From positions 60,247,893 through 60,311,892 of the forward strand of contig OZ038479.1 in assembly GCA_964036315.1 (NCBI GenBank): 64,000 nt of DNA, in the 5' to 3' direction. The position numbers were made by a program, and so were the translations under genes. Of this stretch, positions 36,140-47,854 are shown in pieces. The stretch is from Acanthosepion esculentum. Lineage: Eukaryota; Mollusca; Cephalopoda; Sepiida; Sepiidae. The notes below the pieces were generated by a model. That model did no database searches. It was given only the letters and a program-made list of their open reading frames with translations, and had not been told where the DNA came from. Within the stretch, counting starts at the first letter, position 1, and each line of letters begins with the position of its first letter.

Positions 36140-36740
36140 AGTGTGATAACAGTTTTTTCTTTGACACAACTATTATTTTAAGCAATGTTTATTTTTTTAA
36201 AAAGTGATGATGAGAATTGTAATAAAACCTAAACATATAAAAGTGAATTTATACATCTTGAGAATTGACAAGAAAAATAATAAACACTACTTATTCAATT
36301 GTTTATTTACAGTATTTATATCGTTTATTGGAATGGTTGGCAAAACATCAGCTCAATCAATTCAAACTTTAAATGGTAATAAGGATTTACTTATCATTGG
36401 TTGACATATTTTAATAATTTAGTAAATAAACTATTGAATGAAAATTTTCATATTTATTTCTTTATAAATATGCTTTGATAAATATTGCATTGCATTTATT
36501 TTTAATACAATTGTATTTGTTTTTAGATTGTAGTAAAGATAAAATTATTCTTGTAAATGGATAATTTAATAAATAAATAAAGTTTTAAATTCTCAAGAAC
36601 AAAAAAGTATAAATTCATGTTCATTATGTGTTTTGGTTTTATTACAATTCTAATTATTGCATTTTAAAATAATAAACATTGCCAAGGAGTTAGTGGTGTC
36701 AATGGAAAAACCATCCGTTTGACACACTGCATGAAAGAAA
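36140..36740. repeat. K repeat, forward and reverse pieces
   Basis: 36150-36420 runs from tttgacacaactattatttt to atattttaataatttagt and matches 53090-53370. 36630-36730 carries the same family reversed (ttggttttattacaattcta, cattgccaaggag, gtcaatggaaaaacc). Confidence 0.6.
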
Positions 36741-36779
36741 CAATGCAGCTATTAATAAGAAGAGTTAAAATTAATGCAA

Positions 36780-37230
36780 ATATGATTTCATAGCTCTACC
36801 ATTATTCATAGTCAGCCAACCCTTGTAAAACAAAGTTCTAATTTGCCTTTAAAGCAAACTCACATGTTTAGATGTTTTTTCAAAATATATATCTCAGGTT
36901 CAAATCCTGTTAAAAGACACATATATTTGTTCCTGAAATGTATGGTTGAAAGTCAAGTAAATATGGTGCTCTTGTAAAAATAATTCTTCCACCAATGTTT
37001 CATAGGCACTTTTTAAAAAAAAATTCAAGGTCACTTCAGGACATAGACAATCATGGTTCTCCACATACTCTTTTTTCCTTACTTTCTGGTAATTGCTATG
37101 CATTCTTGAGAAAGAAAAAGGAGTGGCTCTATACACTTAAACTAAGGTTAGAGAGCCCTTTATACCCTGCTATAGCTGTAGAGATAATAGACTGGTACAT
37201 GTCTTCCACAAATTTCATTTAATGCTATCA
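36780..37230. repeat. Segment paralogous to 54680-54978 + 56602-56720; holds the Tc1 empty site
   Basis: Shared strings include taattgctatgcattcttga, agagccc...tatcc/taccctgctat, agctgtagagataatagact and tacatgtcttccacaa. In the other copy a Tc1 element splits gact-ga-TA / TA-catgtcttcc. Here the site is intact, with TA at 37196-37197. The segment lies downstream of ZNF3, and its paralogue lies downstream of ZNF4. Confidence 0.85.
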
Positions 37231-37915
37231 CAGAAAATCGCATCTTCCCATAAATATCTTACACCTGTCTTTTGATTTCCATATTTACAGAAATTAATTA
37301 GTGATAAATCAAAATTTGTGGTACATTGTTGATAGTTGAAGAAAATAAGCTTTTGAAGTAGAGCCAGTGGAATTTTGAGAATTAAAATTTAACAGAAAGA
37401 AAATTGTGTATAGTACAATTCAGTCCTTTTCATGTTTAGTCTTCAACATGGAAAAATGAATCTAACTTTTCAAATTTAAAAAAAAAACACTGTGTTTAAC
37501 ATATTTTATTTAAGACCATGAAAAGGAATGTCCTTAATATTTTATGTAAAAGAAATCAAAATGCATATTTACCAGAATCTTGAAAAAATATTTTATTCCA
37601 TTCATGCATAAAAAAATGCATTTAAAATTTTTTGTACTTATTTTGTTTGAATCTGTATGCAAAAGATTTTTGACTTATCTTGTTTGCATCTGCATGCAAA
37701 AGATTTGCAGAAAATGAACATACATTATATTTCCTCTTGTATTATCTTTGTACTTTCAATGCAAATTTCAATAAAAATGCAGATTCGTACATTTCAATGA
37801 TGATTTCACAATTGTCTTTTATACTTATAGTCAGTGAAAATTTTGATTCTCTCCAGTGTGTAGTCGTACATGCAGTTTCAAACTTGAAGAATGTTGAAAT
37901 GTTGCATTACAGATA
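37231..37915 (-). other. ZNF3 3' flank including the cut-off last finger
   Basis: Directly after the ZNF3 stop a further finger is readable in another minus-strand frame (SCNICNATF, then [20 protein letters not shown] and stop, about 37825-37920). The same terminal finger and GENQNFH end are found downstream of ZNF4. The remainder to 37231 is AT-rich and matches 56640-57240 in patches. Confidence 0.65.
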
Positions 37916-39214
37916 TTACAAGAAAACATTTTCTTCTCCAGTGTGAGTTTGCATATGGCACACTAAATTAGACTTCCGTGAAAATTTACATTCACAAATT
38001 TCACAAGAATATCGTTTCTCTCCAGTGTGTGTTAACATGTGTCTAACCAATGTTGACCTGTTTGAAAATGCACGTCCACACTCTTCACAAGAATATGGTT
38101 TCTCTCCTGTGTGTGTCCGCATATGACGCACCAAAGTTGAATTTTCTGAAAATACAGATTCACACATTTCACAAGAAAGTGGTTTCTCTCCAGTGTGTGT
38201 TCGCATGTGGCGTAACAAATCTGACTTCTGTGAAAATGCAGATGCACAAATGTCACAAGAATATGGTTTTTCTCCAGTGTGCATTTTTATATGGTGCAGC
38301 AAACTTGATTTTTCTGAAAATGCAGACACACAGAAATCACAAGAATAAGGCTTCTCTCCAGTATGTGTTCGCATATGGCTAACAATATTTGAGATCTGTG
38401 AAAATTTTGACCCACAAACTTCGCAAGCATATGGTTTTTCTCCTTTGTGCATTTGCATATGGCGCACTAAACTTGATTTTTCTGAAAATGCTGATCCACA
38501 AACTTCACAAGAATATGGTTTCTCACCAGTGTGTGTTCGCTTATGGTTCACCATATTTGAGATTTGTGAAAATTTAGATCCACAAATTTCACAAGAATAA
38601 GGTTTTTCTCCAGTATGTGTACGCATATGACACACCATATATGACTTGCGTGAAAATGCTGATCCACAAAATTCACAAGAATATGGTTTCTCTCCAGTGT
38701 GAGTTCGCATATGGTTCATGATATTTGAGATCTGTGAAAATTTAGATCCACATACATCACAAGAATAAGGTTTTTCTCCAGTGTGTATTCGCATATGACT
38801 CACCATATGTGATTTCTGTGAAAAATTAGATCCACAAACTTCACAAGAAAAAGGTTTTTCTCCAGTGTGTGTTCGCATATGGCGCAGAAGATGTGCCTTC
38901 TGTAAAAATGCAGATCCACAAACTTCACAAGAATAAGGTTTGTCTCTAGTATGTGTTCGCATATGACTCAACATATGTGGCTTCTGCGAAAATGCAGATC
39001 CACAAACTTCACAAGTATATGGTTTTTCTCCAGTGTGTGTTTTCACATGCCGCACCAAATGTGATTTTATTGAAAATGTAGATTCACAAATTTTACAAAA
39101 ATATGGTTTCTCTCCAGTATGTATTCGTATATGCTGCACCAAATTTGACTTCCGTGGAAATTCAGATCCACAAACTTCACAGGAATATGGTTTTTCTCCA
39201 TTATTTGTTTCCAT
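37916..39214 (-). CDS. ZNF3: polydactyl C2H2 zinc-finger protein, 15 fingers
   Basis: 432 residues from METNNGEK (ATG 39212-39214). All 15 fingers keep both Cys and both His. Helix contacts (-1,2,3,6) are RSNQ, ISHR, QPHS, QAHR, QSHS, QSNN, RSYC, QSNN, ESSR, QSNS, ESSH, QSDR, ESTR, NSTR and RSNC. Fingers 8-9 and 10-11 repeat a QSN/ESS pair, pointing to duplication of two-finger blocks. The protein ends TGEENVFL where an extra base in the last linker shifts the frame. One more finger lies beyond in the other frame. It is probably a nuclear DNA-binding protein without a visible effector domain. Confidence 0.87.
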   Translation of the reverse strand: METNNGEKPYSCEVCGSEFPRKSNLVQHIRIHTGEKPYFCKICESTFSIKSHLVRHVKTHTGEKPYTCEVCGSAFSQKPHMLSHMRTHTRDKPYSCEVCGSAFLQKAHLLRHMRTHTGEKPFSCEVCGSNFSQKSHMVSHMRIHTGEKPYSCDVCGSKFSQISNIMNHMRTHTGEKPYSCEFCGSAFSRKSYMVCHMRTHTGEKPYSCEICGSKFSQISNMVNHKRTHTGEKPYSCEVCGSAFSEKSSLVRHMQMHKGEKPYACEVCGSKFSQISNIVSHMRTHTGEKPYSCDFCVSAFSEKSSLLHHIKMHTGEKPYSCDICASAFSQKSDLLRHMRTHTGEKPLSCEMCESVFSENSTLVRHMRTHTGEKPYSCEECGRAFSNRSTLVRHMLTHTGEKRYSCEICECKFSRKSNLVCHMQTHTGEENVFL

Positions 39215-39473
39215 ATGGTACAATAACCTAACTTCACTAGATAGATTTGCTAACTTTACAAGAACATATTTTTACAATGTCTACTCATATAGCATTGTTT
39301 TGTAAAGACCACAATTTTCAAAGTACATGGTTTTTTGCCAGTTAATTTTCCCTGTAAATGCCATACACCTCTTTTACATAGAGATTGTAGTTTATATTTC
39401 TCTGTTCTTGATATAAGGGCAACAGTCTTTTTTCTGTCATTGAATCTCAAAATATTTTGTACAGCCAAAACAT
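39215..39473 (-). other. ZNF3 terminal-exon leader and 3' splice site
   Basis: Splice AG at 39474-39475 on the minus strand. The exon opens with ATG at 39473, starting the short frame MFWLYKIF plus stop (39447-39473). This is nearly the same peptide as in ZNF1 and close to that in ZNF2. Confidence 0.6.
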
Positions 39474-39499
39474 CTGTGAAGAAAAAGAAACGAAAGATA

Positions 39500-41760
39500 T
39501 ATTAGTAGAGACAGCAATTAAGGTATTAAATCAGTTTATATTGTAATAAATATATATTTATATACTAAGGCTAATTCAGTGATACAGGGACACAATAATG
39601 TTAGCATTCCGTGAAAAACAAATACATTGCAGTTAACAGTTTAAAAAAAAATGCTTAAGTATCATAACCTGTCTAATATATAAATAGTTCGAGATATACA
39701 AAGGCAGAATATATGCAATAATTTTCATATTTCTTTGGATATCAATAGAGTTGAAGATGTCACATAAGATATTTTCTTATTAAATAAAAACATCTTAGAA
39801 GAATCAAAATATGTAAAGCTTTATGCCATTTTCACATGAGAAAATCTTTTTAAGAAATTTTGACAAGGGAATATACAGTAATAGTAGAGTCAATTGAAAA
39901 ACCTTCCTTTTTCCACATCTATGCAATTTTTTTTGTTACAAGTATTAATTTTGTATGGAAGTTCAAGGAGGAAACTATTCAACATTTGTGTGACAAATCA
40001 ATTAATAGCATTAATTCAATAAGTCTTTACAAACATTTTCATTTTTTTTATATAGCAGTATGCTCTTTAGTTTAATAAATTTTAAAATTAAAATAATTAA
40101 AAATAATAATTGGATGCAATTAAATTAGTAAGAAAATTAAAAAAATAAATGCAAAGTGTCAAGAGTATCATTTAACTATTTCTTTTTTATACTTATTGTA
40201 GCAGGAAAAATAATATTCATTCTATAGAGTTTCATAGAAATCTATGGAATTAAAAATATGCTTACAAATTTTTGTTTATATAAGGATAAAGATACTTTTA
40301 AACATAATAGCAATTTCTAAATTCTACTAAGTTTGGTTTCCCTATTTATGTTTAGACAGGTTTTTGTTTAGATTTTTTATTAAAATTTGAGTCTGCCAGT
40401 ATAAGACTAATGTTGTTGACATCTCTTATTTAATCTTTATCTTAATTTTAAATATAAGCTTTACCCTTACAAAATCTATTTAATCAATCCTTAAATTTAT
40501 GAATTTGTTTTAAAACAATGTCCTTGACAAAGACTTGATTCATAAGAAATTTTTAAAATTCTTCTTTTCATTTTCATCTATAAAGGAGATTTGATTAGTA
40601 ACTCTTGCCATTGTTTGAAAAATATCTATAAACCTTATGCAAATACACAAAATTATAAGTTTTTTTTTATCGATTAGCTTTAGGCGATTATATTTCAAAT
40701 AAAACCAGAATTAAGCTTTAAAGAAGACATTTAAATTATTTAAAATACATTTTTTAAGTCGTTTTCTTTAGTAAATCAGTAGTGATTTATCTATGTACCA
40801 CCCAAAATTTGCTAAAAACAGAATACATGATGAAAAACATGCCCAAAACATAATAAAAGCAATATCAAAATTTTGTATTATTATTAAGAGGGAAGATTAG
40901 AGGATTTCTTTTATGGAAAAATTATTTTCTTAATCCTTTTTATAACTGTGGTAATTTTTGTTAAAAATCTTGTTATTTCAGTGTCAATTCATGTCCGGAA
41001 ATTTGTAGAGTGCATTTTACGATCAAAAATTGGAAATTCTTTCAAAAATTAGATAATTATCAAACTTCAATGAAACTTTTAAGACATAATAAAAATGAAT
41101 TAAAATTTTAAACTTCTTTTTTTAGAAAATATTTGTAAAAATATTTTTCTTTAAATCTGTTACCTTCAACTCTGACTCAATTCTGAAATTTTAAGAAATT
41201 CTTTTTAGTACCGCTTTATGTTTATATTAGTAATAAGGACAGATCCTTGGTAAATTTAAATCATCAAAATTCTTCCGTCAAACAGGACCACAGTTACAGA
41301 AAATCTTTGAGTTATAAAATAGAAAATGCAATGGAACTAAGACATTATAATTGCTTTTATGAATAAAATAATAATGAATTTTTGCAAGAATTTTATTTAT
41401 AATAATTTATACACTTTTAAATCTTTCAAAGCTCTGTATTACTTTGTAGTGGCAAAGTGATATTGTGATTAAATTAAAACTACTCAGTAATCATAAATGG
41501 AAAAGCTCATTGGAATACAATGAACCCCCAGTATTTTGATTTTGTGCATATTTATTATTCAGCATGTGTGAACATGTTAATTTTTTAAAATATGGACATC
41601 CATATACAACATGAAAGGATACCTATAATACATGTAAAATACATTGGTAATTTTCTAACATTTTTGAAAGAAACATTTTTATAAGTAAGGCTATTTAAAA
41701 TCAATAAAAAAAAAAACTGTCATAATTTGCAAAAAATATAGTTTCTTAACTGAATTTTAA
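39500..41760 (-). repeat. ZNF3 intron: paralogous DNA and reverse R copy
   Basis: 39500-40430 corresponds to 19930-22380 in the ZNF2 intron, apart from an extra block of about 1.4 kb in ZNF2 (20110-21500). 40990-41700 is a reverse R copy (gagtgcattttacgatcaaa, ctaagacattat, aagtaaggctattt). No coding region was seen. Confidence 0.6.
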
Positions 41761-42590
41761 GTGTAAATACTATTTTTCTATGGAATTTATTAAGTTAATA
41801 TAATAAAAAATAAAATTGTTTGGTAAATTTAAGTTATTCAGCATTCAATTTGAGATTAAATTGTTTTTTGGGATGATGGTAACAAAAAATTTATCTCTAA
41901 CACTGTAATTTAACACAAAAATTTATTAAAAATGTTATTTGGGACCCATTGAATTTCCCAGGGACCCACCCAAATCATCACTTGTGCATCCTGAGGAGTC
42001 ACTACATTAAAGATTTATCAGCATTAGTCTTGTGAAAACCAGTAACAGGATGAACTTCAAAATAGCACAAGTAATTTTTTAAATGATAAATGTAATTTTT
42101 TTTCTGTCCAGTCTGAAAGAAAATAACATTTTATTAAATTATGCAAGCACTAATTTTTAAAAAAAATAAATTGAGTTTTATTTAATTATTTTTCATACGG
42201 TGTAGGACAAATTTTTCATATGTTCACACTTGATATTGAATAAATATTTTACTGAAATAATATTTTTCAAAGATTTCTCTTTATATAACTGTAAAAATAT
42301 TGGACAAACACACCAAATTAAAAATGCACGAGATATTGAAAAAATGAGAGTTTGAAACAAACCCCCATAAAATATTTCCCCAAAGTTTTGTAATAAAAGA
42401 AATCATTTAGTATACAATACATTCATTAATGAATAAGTACTGTAAATTTCATTTCAAACAGATAATACCCCAATTTTTTGCAAATATTTTAAAACGGGTG
42501 CTGATCTTTAGTTTTCATTTCAGAAAACAAGCATCAATTTTGTGATATCTACACATATTTAGATACATCCAAAGAAATGTGATACATAAG
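41761..42590. other. Intron DNA, nothing recognised
   Basis: AT-rich DNA. 42080-42180 (tttttctgtccag...attttattaaattatgca) resembles 27990-28040 (ttctgtccagtgtttttatt). No feature can be named. Confidence 0.35.
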
Positions 42591-44060
42591 GATTAAAATG
42601 AATTTTTAAAAATGGAAAATCTTTCTTGTGTTTTTATTCTAGTTTTAATTTCTAGCTAAGAGATTAAATTTAATATTTTCAATATGAAAAATACACTGCT
42701 GTATTTCAAAACTAAATTAAATTGACAGGAAGGAGATTTTTTTTTAAATCACTAAAAAAATACTGATTTTAGCATAATTTTTAACCATCTGTCTTTATTA
42801 AAAAAATCTTTCAAAAATAAAAAAAAATTTTCTGAAAGTTTATTTGAGTAATATTAGCTACTTTAAAGATTAAATAATCTGACATGAAACAAATATTATT
42901 TTTAGTTTAAAATATTACATTTTTGAACATGGCGGTAGATGTTTATTTAAGATGTTCACTAAGTCTATTTAATTTTTTTATGGGGAACATATCTGTAAAA
43001 ATGAATATAATGTGAGTGCCTCTTTTATATAACTTTTTAATATCCAATAATCTTCAAAAGTTAGGAAAATATCTGTAATGTAATGTTTAACTGAATTTGG
43101 AATATTTGGCTTTGAATTTACAATAGGTATTGCTTTTATTTTCTGATAATGTTAGGTATAGATGTCAGTATTCACAAAAATCAGCACATTTATATGCATA
43201 CAAAAAATATAGAAATTCTTTTTAAAATTTTTAGGGCCACTGAATTGTAATAAGCTTTTATATTTATAATTAGTAAATATAGTTTTTACTTAAAAACAAA
43301 ATCACCTAACAGATACAATTTCTGTATTAATATACAGAAATTTAAAAGATTTAAAACTTTATAAATTACTCTAATTAAAATTTTAGAAAATGAAAACAAT
43401 TCATATAAAAATTCATTATTCATCAAAAAATAATTACTTAAGACAATAGTGTCCATAATATATCTTTTTCATAAAAGCAATTAAAAGCTTTTTAATTAAA
43501 TAAATCTTAGTTTTATTGCATTTTTTTATTTTGCAATTTTGGACAGACTTTCGGTAGCTGGGAATCCTGTTACACAAAAAATAATTGACAATTTTAATTC
43601 TTCAAGAAGTTCTGTGTATAACTAATATAAATATGCAGTACAAAAATTAAATAAGTGTAAGGGCAGGTGTAACAGATATAAAAAAAATATATTTTTATCA
43701 AGATTTTCTAAAAAAGAAATATTTTTAAAATAATTTCATTCATTTGTGAAGCTCTGAATGTTTCATTAAAATCAAACAATTACTTAATTTTTGCAAGAAT
43801 TTCCAAATCAATGTTTTTACCACAAAAAAGACACTAATATTTCCTGTACCAATCTGTAGTCCTCCACTGATGCATGAAAAACAAAATTTAATGAAAATTC
43901 AAACATTCTAAAAAGGATTCAAAAATAAAATTTAATAATTAAAAAATCCTTTGGTCTTTTCTCTTAATAATAAGAAAAATTTTGACAATAAAAAATGTTT
44001 TCCTGAAGTTTGAGGCATTTTTTCATCATGTATGCTTATTTTTTAGCAAATCTGTGGAGG
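42591..44060 (+). repeat. R repeat, forward, longest copy
   Basis: Runs from the aaaatctttcttgtgtttttatt block through tctttcaaaaataaaa, gaacatggcggtaga, gatgtcagtattcacaaaaa, gtccataatatatctttttc, tgtttcattaaaatcaaaca and ctcttaataataag to gtggaggtacctaca. It can serve as the family reference. No reading frame above 60 codons coincides with it. Confidence 0.7.
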
Positions 44061-44354
44061 TACCTACATCTAACCCACATGCTGAATAAAATTAATATAT
44101 TTCAATTCAAATCATTTATGCATTTTATACTTTAGGTATCACCACTTCTGTTTTTTTTTTAAGATACCTATACCCAGCCTCATGTATACTACCCAATGAC
44201 TAAAGGGGCCTCAGGAAGTGTTTGTGACACTATCTTATCAACATTTGCTTTTTTTCTAAATACATTTATATATGTTACAAATTAAACTAAGCATAATTAA
44301 CTAAAGAATGAAAAATATTTGATGTCATTCTGGTTTCCTTTTTTTGTCCAAATG

Positions 44355-44388
44355 CATGGATTTTTGATATATATATATATATATATAA
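44355..44388. repeat. (TA)n microsatellite
   Basis: Short TA run inside AT-rich DNA. Confidence 0.8.
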
Positions 44389-44919
44389 TTCACTATTTTT
44401 TATCCATAATGCTGAATGTGTTAAAAAATTACTGCGAAACATTGTTGATTTATTGGAGATGGAATGAACTATTATGACATATATCATGTATTTGGATATG
44501 TTATATTTATTTTCAATTTTTCTAGTTGAATTTTTCCCCTATATTGTATATGATCCATTATCGTACAAGAGTAAAATTTGTATTTTATATGCATACTATC
44601 TTATGAAGATTTTGAGATGTAGAACAGTGTGGGGTGGGGGGAGCCCGAAACTCTTTTGCCTATGCCTATCTTAAATAAACTTTTCAATAGAGCACTGGGA
44701 TGAATCATAAGCAAACAATGGAATTTTATTTTATTTTTTTTACTTACATCAGGCACACTTAAGTTGATAGTGATTTCCAAGCTATTTTTACTTTACCATG
44801 ACAGTTTAATTATCGTTAGCTTTTCTTTTTTTAACAATAGAATAAAATTGTCTAACCCTAACAACTTAATCCAACCTTCTAAACATAGTTATTATGTTTT
44901 TGTGGAGGGATCTAAGGTT

Positions 44920-45530
44920 TAAAATGAATTTAAAAAAATGAAGAATCTTTCAAGAATTTAAATTAGTTTTAATTTCCAGCTAATAGATAAAATTTTGAGG
45001 TATCTTTCATTGCAATGTTATTCTCATAATTAAAAGGTCTTCCAAAAAATAAAATATACTTCTCTGAAACTTTATTAGAGGAATATTAGCTGATTTAAAA
45101 CAAGTATTATTTACTCAATTTAAAATATCACAGAAATGCATTTAACACAGTGGTGGTAGCTGTTTATTTAAGCTGTTGACAGCTTGAATGACTGATGGAT
45201 GTTTATCTAAAGTGTTTCTACAGTGGCTATATCTGTAATACATAATTGAAAAATAAAATGAGAGCCATTTTTATATATTTAAGTACATAATCATAAAATT
45301 TAGGAAAATATTCTCCATAATCTAATGTTTTATTTAATTTTAGATACTTTGCCTGTAAATTTACTATAGTTATTGCTCTTATTTTCTGATAATGTTGTGT
45401 ATGAACACCTGTATCTACAAAAATTCGCACCATTTATTCACATACAGAAAAATTCAAATTTCTTTTAAAAATATTGGTGTTTGATGATTTGTATTAAGCT
45501 TTTCCATTTATGATTAGTAAATATTTGTCC
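44920..45530 (+). repeat. R repeat, forward, partial
   Basis: Contains aaaatatacttctctgaaac, acagtggtggtagctgttta, gttgtgtatgaacacctgta and cttttccatttatgattagt, in the same order as in 42591-44060. Confidence 0.65.
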
Positions 45531-45534
45531 TAGG

Positions 45535-45710
45535 TATGATGATAAACTACATCCAGCAACATGGTTGCTGATCAGGAGATTGGAGGTTTTGAGGAGTGTG
45601 GAACCACTCAATTGGTGTTGTTCCTAGCTCCACTCTAACCCAAAGTGGTAGCACCTGTTAGGGGGGGGATCCCAGCTATGGGCAAATAGCAAACCCCAAA
45701 CAAAACATTA
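45535..45710 (-). mobile_element. SINE-like repeat (copy 3 of family)
   Basis: Minus-strand reading starts gtttggggtttgctatttgc and includes catagctgggatcc and a G9/C9 run at 45661-45669. It matches 11740-11905 together with flanking DNA, and its head is related to the insertion at 8216. Confidence 0.55.
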
Positions 45711-46334
45711 TGAAAGTATAAAAATACCTGTTTATAGTAAAATGACCAACAATACCTTTTATCTGTAGTCGAAGTCATAAAATTGTGTTCAAAATATTTA
45801 GATTTCTGCATTACATAACCAATAGAGGTTGATATGCCGCTAAACAAAATTATTAACCAAACATAACCTCTTTCATGTCATTAATCCATATATTGTAAAA
45901 TTTCTTAAACAAATCACATTGTTCAATCACTTCAACAAAACTGCAACATAAAACACAAACCATCACCTCTAGCAATTATATCCATACAAACATGTATGCA
46001 TGAAAGCCGAGTATCATCTACCATGTATTGAAAGGGTGAAAGTGTAATAGCGCCAAAAAATCAAGCCGAGTCAAGAAAACAGTAAAAAGAAAAATTGCAT
46101 TTCTCCAAGTTTATACTACTTATAGTTAGTACGTCAGCAAATAAGCCCCACCCATCCAACAGGTCTTCTATCTTGGTCGTGTTGGGTGTGCCTGATAAAT
46201 GGCCGTTGAGGTTTTTATTTTTTGTCTGTGAGAATATGAAAATTTGACATCGCCTAGAGGCGAGATGAGAAAACGAAATCGTCATTACACCATCAATATA
46301 AAAAGATTTTTCCGCCTTAAATTTTATTTTTACA

Positions 46335-47240
46335 TAATAACTAACATGGAAATTTTTAACTGAAAAAAGTTTATTTAATTTAACGACGTTGAATATTTTC
46401 ACTTTTTTCTTTACGATATGCTCAGCTCATGCAACCAAATTAACTACAGTACTAGAAAAACAAAAACTAAAAACTTCAAAATGAAAACAAATTCGATCTA
46501 ATTTCGTTTCGTATTGTTTATTCTAAAATATTCTTAAAATATCTGACAAGATAAAGTCAAAACGAATTTATCTTAATTTTTATGATGTTACAGAAATTAT
46601 TTCCTAAATAACGATTTTTTTCTTGTTATGCATTTTTAAAGATCTCAATTGAATATTATTTATTTTTATATTTTACGATGCTAACTTATAAAAGAGGAAA
46701 AAAAAGTTTTTTTTTTTTAAACTAAGACACAAGACAAGTCATTTAAATAATGATTTTGGTGTGTGTGTGTGTGGGGGGGGGGTATCGGAATTACTTGTAT
46801 ATTTCCACTTACCTTTCAGACCAGAAAATAGATTATCGAAAAAACACAAAAAACGAGATGATTTTGTTGGCATTTCTTTGCCAACCGAATCAACTTTTAT
46901 ATTGTTCGTTTAGTTCATATAATAATGTCGAAGTTGAAATGAATGGCATACATAAAATAATTAAGGAATGGAAAACCACAATAAAAATATAAAATTACTT
47001 CCGAGAAAATAATTCGCTTGAGATTTAAGAAGAAAGAAAATAAACGGTGTGAGACAAAATTTGGTTCCTTGTCTTTAAAATTTAGGGACCTCAATAATAT
47101 ATTTTACTTTAAATTTAAATAAAATAATAATATATTTTACTTTATACTTCATTTTTAGTGGATACTCCTGCTTGAATAGACGCCCCGTTTTTATTTTAAA
47201 GTGTTTATTTATTATGTCTGTCGGCCAGCGTATTCGAGAA
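46335..47240 (-). promoter_or_regulatory. ZNF3 first (non-coding) exon and likely promoter segment
   Basis: Third copy of the conserved segment. On the minus strand, tggtctgaaag meets GTAAGTGG: last exon base 46813, intron GT at 46812-46811, predicted intron 7339 bp to the acceptor at 39473. Shared blocks on the plus strand are ttacgatgctaa, aaacggtgtgagacaaaatt, tttggttccttgt, tttttagtggatac and atagacgccc. A (GT)7 plus G10 tract (46759-46782) lies just inside the intron. Confidence 0.6.
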
Positions 47241-47316
47241 TAGAAATGTCGGATCTTTAGCACAACTAAACTAAAGTCTAAAATATGGATCACATTGATT
47301 GCAGAAAAATAAAATT

Positions 47317-47452
47317 AGTCTATGGATAGCAAGCGTACATTTTTTTAACTGAATGACTTCATGAAAAAGTACCATAAATAATTATTAAATTTATGGTACT
47401 TTTTCATGAAGTCATTCAGTTAAAAAAATGTACGCTTGCTATCCGTAGACTA
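47317..47452. repeat. Near-perfect palindrome, arms about 63 bp
   Basis: 47317-47379 and 47389-47452 are complementary apart from one G/A difference in tatggatagc/ctatccgtag and a 2-bp gap at the outer edge. The spacer is about 9 bp. It sits directly upstream of the ZNF3 promoter segment. Confidence 0.9.
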
Positions 47453-47659
47453 TTAATTTTATTTTAATACAAATATTAATGGACCCCCCTCCCACACACA
47501 CACCAAAAGAAAGGAATTTTTTTTTTTAACCAAAAAATTTTGCATTGTTTTTTTATATTGGTGAAACGTTGACCGTTTAGCGGGGAGTTAAGTAAGAAAG
47601 TTTTAGATTTTTTTTTTTAATACTTTGCCCCATGCTTCCTTAGCTTTTGGTTTGCATGG

Positions 47660-47760
47660 CTATAGGCAGGACCGGCTTTAGATTCAATTTGAGTATTTGA
47701 CTGATTTCATCCAATTGGGCCTTGCGCCTTGGAGTGGGGCGTCTGTGATAACATTTTTAC
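47660..47760 (+). repeat. Interspersed repeat scrap
   Basis: A GC-richer block with ggaccggctttagattcaat, caattgggccttgcgccttg and gagtggggcgt stands out from the AT-rich surroundings. It lies just left of the hAT/MITE end. Family not determined. Confidence 0.35.
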
Positions 47761-47854
47761 TACACATATTTTAGAGTGTGCAAAAAATGGAAACAATTAT
47801 TTCACAAAATATGCATTCTATAAAAAAAAGTGTTTTAAAAAGTAATATCAAGTG

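Noticed and set aside
46061..46402. 113-codon minus-strand frame near the ZNF3 first exon as a coding exon
   Set aside because: The frame is not kept in the ZNF2 copy (25130-25260), and no domain is visible. It lies inside the predicted intron.
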